From Opitutaceae bacterium (GTDB lineage: Bacteria > Verrucomicrobiota > Verrucomicrobiia > Opitutales > Opitutaceae), in the NCBI GenBank assembly GCA_028280945.1, contig JANQKV010000016.1, positions 1-56,018 on the forward strand: a stretch of 56,018 nucleotides of DNA, read 5' to 3'. The translations under genes were made by a program, and so were the position numbers. The notes beneath the pieces are model-generated. The model made no database searches, was not told the DNA's origin, and was given only the letters and a program-made list of their open reading frames with translations. Positions 52,886-56,018 of this stretch are shown here, one piece after another (positions within the stretch are counted from its first letter, which is position 1; the number at the start of each line of letters is the position of its first letter).

Positions 52886-53419
52886 ATGGCGCTCGTTCAC
52901 TTCGATTTTCCCGCGACGTTCCGCACTCTCTACAAAAAAGGATATCAACTTTACCAGGACGGCCAACGCGGTGCTGACACGTTTTTTGACGAAGCGGAAA
53001 CCGCCTGGCTCAAGGCCAACGGCATCACTCCGCAGCACATGTATGATTATGCCGAAGATGATGTCGACGAGGGGCGACCAGGGTTCGGCAATGCCCTCAC
53101 GACCGAGGCGATTCGCCGGGACTACTTCCTGTCGGTTCAAAACGGTGTCCCGTCGGAGGTGATCGCTGATTCCGACACCTGGCCCGGCAAAGCGGAAGAA
53201 ATCGAGGGCATCGGGTGGCTGCCCCGCATCCTGCCCAAAACCCGCGCCAAACTGCGCGGCGAGCTCCCCGCCGATATGATGTATAGCTGCGGAGGCGATC
53301 GGGCCTTCTTTGATCGCAACAACATCATGCCCGCCGAGTTTTTAGCGCTGGTGTGGCGTCACTTCGATGACGACGCAGCCATCATCGCCTGGGTGAAATC
53401 CCGATCACTGGCCCCTTAA
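52886..53419 (+). CDS. DUF5069 domain protein
   Basis: This 177-residue soluble protein has no signal. The C-terminal half matches DUF5069: WLPRILPKTRAKLRGELP, then CGGDRAFFDRN and DDDAAIIAWVKSRS. The N-terminal half (FRTLYKKGYQLYQDGQ, ETAWLKANGITPQHMYDYAED) appears to be a second small helical domain. The family has no established function. I prefer ATG 52886 over a GTG at 52868. It is 32 bp before the molybdenum oxidoreductase genes and may be cotranscribed. Confidence 0.8.
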   Translation: MALVHFDFPATFRTLYKKGYQLYQDGQRGADTFFDEAETAWLKANGITPQHMYDYAEDDVDEGRPGFGNALTTEAIRRDYFLSVQNGVPSEVIADSDTWPGKAEEIEGIGWLPRILPKTRAKLRGELPADMMYSCGGDRAFFDRNNIMPAEFLALVWRHFDDDAAIIAWVKSRSLAP

Positions 53420-53451
53420 CTCATAACCCCAAATTCTAAATCAGTTCCCCC

Positions 53452-53919
53452 ATGCCCTCTTACACGCTCAAGATTAATGGCGAATCGATGGTCGTTGATG
53501 TCGCCTCCGATACCCCGCTGCTTTGGGTCCTTCGCGATCACCTCAACCTCGTCGGCACCAAATACGGTTGCGGCATGAGCCTCTGCGGGGCCTGCACCGT
53601 GCATGTCTCCGGTGAGGCCGTGCGCTCCTGCCAACTTCCCGTGGCCACGCTGGGGGCCCGTCCCATTACCACCATCGAAGGGCTCGACCCTGACGGAACG
53701 GCCGCCGTGCAGGAGGCATGGGATGAGGCCGACGTGCCGCAATGCGGTTACTGCCAGGCCGGTCAAATCATGAGCGCCGCCGCGTTGCTGGCGAAGACGG
53801 CCCGGCCTACTGACGACGAAATCGACACCGCCATGGCCGGCAATCTCTGCCGTTGTGGCACGTATGCGCGCATTCGCAAGGCGGTGCACCTTGCCGCCGA
53901 AAAAACCGCCAACGCGTAA
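53452..53919 (+). CDS. iorA: [2Fe-2S] small subunit of an isoquinoline/aldehyde-type molybdenum oxidoreductase
   Basis: This 155-residue electron-transfer subunit carries two clusters. The plant-type site is Cys40, Cys45, Cys48 and Cys60 (CGMSLCGAC, then RSC), and the second is Cys98, Cys101, Cys133 and Cys135 (CGYC, CRC). These match the small subunits of isoquinoline 1-oxidoreductase and related aldehyde dehydrogenases. It passes electrons from the molybdenum site of the large subunit, encoded 15 bp downstream, to an acceptor. The symbol reflects family resemblance; the substrate is unknown. Confidence 0.9.
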   Translation: MPSYTLKINGESMVVDVASDTPLLWVLRDHLNLVGTKYGCGMSLCGACTVHVSGEAVRSCQLPVATLGARPITTIEGLDPDGTAAVQEAWDEADVPQCGYCQAGQIMSAAALLAKTARPTDDEIDTAMAGNLCRCGTYARIRKAVHLAAEKTANA

Positions 53920-53934
53920 CCCGGGGAACCTGCC

Positions 53935-56018
53935 ATGAGCTCATCAGTCGCCTCTACTCCAGTAAGTCGCCGCGGTTTTATCCGCACCACCGGCGTTGCC
54001 ACCTCCGGACTCACTCTCGGCCTGATGCTGGCTGGCAAAACCAGCGCCGCCGAGAAAAACCCCGCCTTTCCCCATCCCGCCGAAGGCGACTTCGCGCCCA
54101 ATTTCCACCTGCGCATCAGCCCCGATGGAACCGTCACCATCGTCTCCCAAAATCCCGAATGTGGCCAGGGCATCAAAACCGCCCTGCCCATGCTGATTGC
54201 GGAGGAGTTGGAGGTCGACTGGAAGTCGGTCACCATTGAACAGGCCGGTTTTGACCAGCGTTACGAACGGCAGATCGCCGGTGGCTCCGGAGCCACCCCC
54301 AAGCACTTTATGGAGTTTCGCCGTCTCGGCGCCACCGCCCGGGACATGTTGATCGCGGCCGCTGCGCAGACCTGGAGGGTCGACGTGACCGAGTGTGAGG
54401 CCGCCGCCAATGCCGTCACCCATATCCCCACCGGCAAAAAGCTGACCTACGGTGAACTCACCGCTACCGCGTCCCAACTTCCAGTCCCGGACATGGAGTC
54501 GGTTGAACTCAAAAAGCCGGAGGATTTTAAGATCCTTGGCACCTGGATTCCCGGCGTCGACAACCCCGAGATCATCACCGGCAAAGCCCTGTTTGGCATC
54601 GATCAAACCCTGCCCGGGATGGTCCACGCGACCTACGTCAAGTGCCCCGCCTTCGGCGGCAAAGTGAGGTCCGCCAATCTGGACCTGATCAAGCGGCAGC
54701 CGGGAGTGCAGGATGCCTTCGTCATCGAGGGCTCGGACAAGTTGGAGGAGCTATTGCCCGGGGTCGCCATTCTCGGCGTCGACACCTGGTCGGTGTTGAA
54801 AGCTTCCCGGATGCTGGTGGTCGATTGGGACACACCGGACGTCACCGAACAAAGCACGGATTCGTTTTATGCGCGGGCCGAGGAGATCTCACAACAGCCC
54901 GGCCAGAACATGCGAACCGACGGAGACGTCGACCATGCGTTGATGAACGCCCCCGTCTCACTCGATGCATATTACGAGTATCCCTATGCCTCCCACGCCA
55001 ATCTGGAGCCCCAGAACTGCACTGCACTGGTGACGGCGGATCGCGCTGAGATCTGGGCGCCAACCCAGTTGCCGAGTTGGGGTCGCGGCTTGATTGCCGA
55101 CCACCTCGGCATACCGGCCGAAAACGTGTTTGTGCACATGACGCGGATTGGCGGTGGGTTTGGCCGCCGGCTCATCGGTGATTTTATGGTCGAATGTGCC
55201 GCCATCTCACAGAAAGCGGGTTTGCCGGTTAAGATGACCTGGAGTCGCGAAGAGGACATGCAACACGACCACTATCGGGCAGCGGGTTGGCATCGCCTCA
55301 AAGGAGCGGTCGATAATCATGGCAACCTCGTCGCGTGGCAGGATCACTTTGTCACCCTCGGCGTGGAGAGCGACGAAGAGCCTGGTCGCGGAGCCAACAT
55401 GAGCCCGTCGGAGTTCCCCTGCCATTTCGTGCCCAACTACCGCATGGATCAGACCATTATCAATACCCGGGTGCCACTCGGCTGGTGGCGGGCCCCCGAG
55501 TCCTGCACAATTGCTTTTGTGGTACAGAGTTTCATCGACGAACTGGCCCATGCCGGAGGAGTCGATCCCTTGGAATTTAAACTCAACCTTTTGGGTGACG
55601 TGCCCCGTCCTGAGGCGACGGACGACAACCCCGGTTACCACGGAGGCCGCATGTCCGCCGTCGTGAAACTGGCCGCTGAAAAAATCGGTTACGGCAGGGA
55701 GCTGCCCAAGGGGGAAGGCATTGGGGTGGCGTTCCACTTCAGCCACCTCGGTTACGTCGCGATCGGTGCACATGTCACCGTATCCAAATTCGGCGCCCTG
55801 CGCGTGGACCGCACGGTCGCCGCGGTTGACGTGGGTGAAACGATCATGAATCGCAGTGGGGCAGAGAATCAGGTTGAGGGATCGATCGTTGATGCCATCA
55901 GCACGGCAATGAACCAGCAGATCACCGTGGCGAACGGCGCTGTGCAGCAAAGCAATTTCCACGATTACCCGCTGTTGCGGATTTCGGAGACGCCGGAAAT
56001 CGAAACCCATTTCATCTC
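53935..56018 (+). CDS. iorB: Molybdopterin-binding large subunit (IorB-like), 3' end outside window
   Basis: The frame starts at ATG 53935 and stays open to the right edge (694 residues seen). It opens with a twin-arginine signal (SRRGFIRTTGVATSGLTLGL), as periplasmic IorB-type subunits do, and continues with molybdenum-hydroxylase landmarks: NPECGQGIKTALPMLIAEEL, IAGGSGATP, ASHANLEPQNCTA, TRIGGGFGRRL and LGWWRAPE. These proteins hydroxylate N-heterocycles or aldehydes with a molybdenum cofactor, with electrons leaving through the [2Fe-2S] subunit. Family length is about 720-770, so only the last part should be missing. The specific substrate is not known. Confidence 0.9.
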   Translation, partial: MSSSVASTPVSRRGFIRTTGVATSGLTLGLMLAGKTSAAEKNPAFPHPAEGDFAPNFHLRISPDGTVTIVSQNPECGQGIKTALPMLIAEELEVDWKSVTIEQAGFDQRYERQIAGGSGATPKHFMEFRRLGATARDMLIAAAAQTWRVDVTECEAAANAVTHIPTGKKLTYGELTATASQLPVPDMESVELKKPEDFKILGTWIPGVDNPEIITGKALFGIDQTLPGMVHATYVKCPAFGGKVRSANLDLIKRQPGVQDAFVIEGSDKLEELLPGVAILGVDTWSVLKASRMLVVDWDTPDVTEQSTDSFYARAEEISQQPGQNMRTDGDVDHALMNAPVSLDAYYEYPYASHANLEPQNCTALVTADRAEIWAPTQLPSWGRGLIADHLGIPAENVFVHMTRIGGGFGRRLIGDFMVECAAISQKAGLPVKMTWSREEDMQHDHYRAAGWHRLKGAVDNHGNLVAWQDHFVTLGVESDEEPGRGANMSPSEFPCHFVPNYRMDQTIINTRVPLGWWRAPESCTIAFVVQSFIDELAHAGGVDPLEFKLNLLGDVPRPEATDDNPGYHGGRMSAVVKLAAEKIGYGRELPKGEGIGVAFHFSHLGYVAIGAHVTVSKFGALRVDRTVAAVDVGETIMNRSGAENQVEGSIVDAISTAMNQQITVANGAVQQSNFHDYPLLRISETPEIETHFI

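Noticed and set aside
1-56018. tRNA, rRNA or insertion-sequence features
   Set aside because: I found no cloverleaf-like segments in the gaps, no rRNA stretches, and no transposase or terminal inverted repeats.

Overview
The window looks like chromosomal DNA from a Gram-negative, polysaccharide-degrading bacterium of the Verrucomicrobiota, most likely an Opitutaceae-like lineage. The pointers are high-GC coding DNA, a large TonB-dependent receptor without a SusD partner, orphan duplicated permeases, DUF2264/heparinase-type enzymes, two secreted proteins sharing the same C-terminal module, Tat-exported Gfo/Idh proteins and intergenic CACAGAG-type inverted repeats. No rRNA, tRNA or phylogenetic marker is present, so this placement is inference.

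Left edge (1-3327): the end of an unrecognised protein, about 310 bp without a supportable gene, the broken C-terminal end of an orphan permease, then an intact copy of the same permease family.

Catabolic locus (3388-27555). An IolB-type isomerase and a LacI regulator precede a tightly packed operon: Na+/solute symporter, gluconate 5-dehydrogenase-like SDR, class I mannose-6-phosphate isomerase-like protein, D-2-hydroxyacid dehydrogenase, DUF2264 protein, secreted heparinase II/III-type lyase and a second SDR. Facing it on the minus strand are a TonB-dependent receptor, a secreted protein and a PQQ-type sugar dehydrogenase. Downstream on the plus strand are two TIM-barrel isomerases/epimerases, an XRE-cupin regulator, a GH88 unsaturated uronyl hydrolase, a Gfo/Idh dehydrogenase and a third SDR, closed by a strong terminator. 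Together this reads as a route for a uronic-acid polysaccharide: binding and entry through the outer membrane, lyase cleavage in the periplasm, symport, cytoplasmic GH88 removal of the unsaturated uronate, and redox/isomerase steps on the products. The substrate cannot be read from sequence.

Middle (27819-35111): two tandem overlapping CPA2-type cation/proton antiporters with TrkA-N domains, an unrecognised 208-residue protein divergent from a WYL regulator, a secreted GH29 alpha-L-fucosidase and nucleoside diphosphate kinase.

Light/oxidative-stress region (35183-45005): a four-gene minus-strand operon joined by 4-nt overlaps (DUF2256, TIGR01777-type epimerase, two FAD oxidoreductases). A second minus-strand run carries glycogen synthase, a CPD-type photolyase and an iron-sulfur (6-4)-type photolyase. 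An AAC(3)-family protein and a ceramidase-like secreted hydrolase lie between them.

Right part (46609-56018): RNase R, a secreted and shortened tail-collar protein, a Tat-exported Gfo/Idh oxidoreductase with a HEAT-repeat protein, a DUF5069 protein, and a two-subunit isoquinoline/aldehyde-type molybdenum oxidoreductase whose large subunit runs off the right edge.
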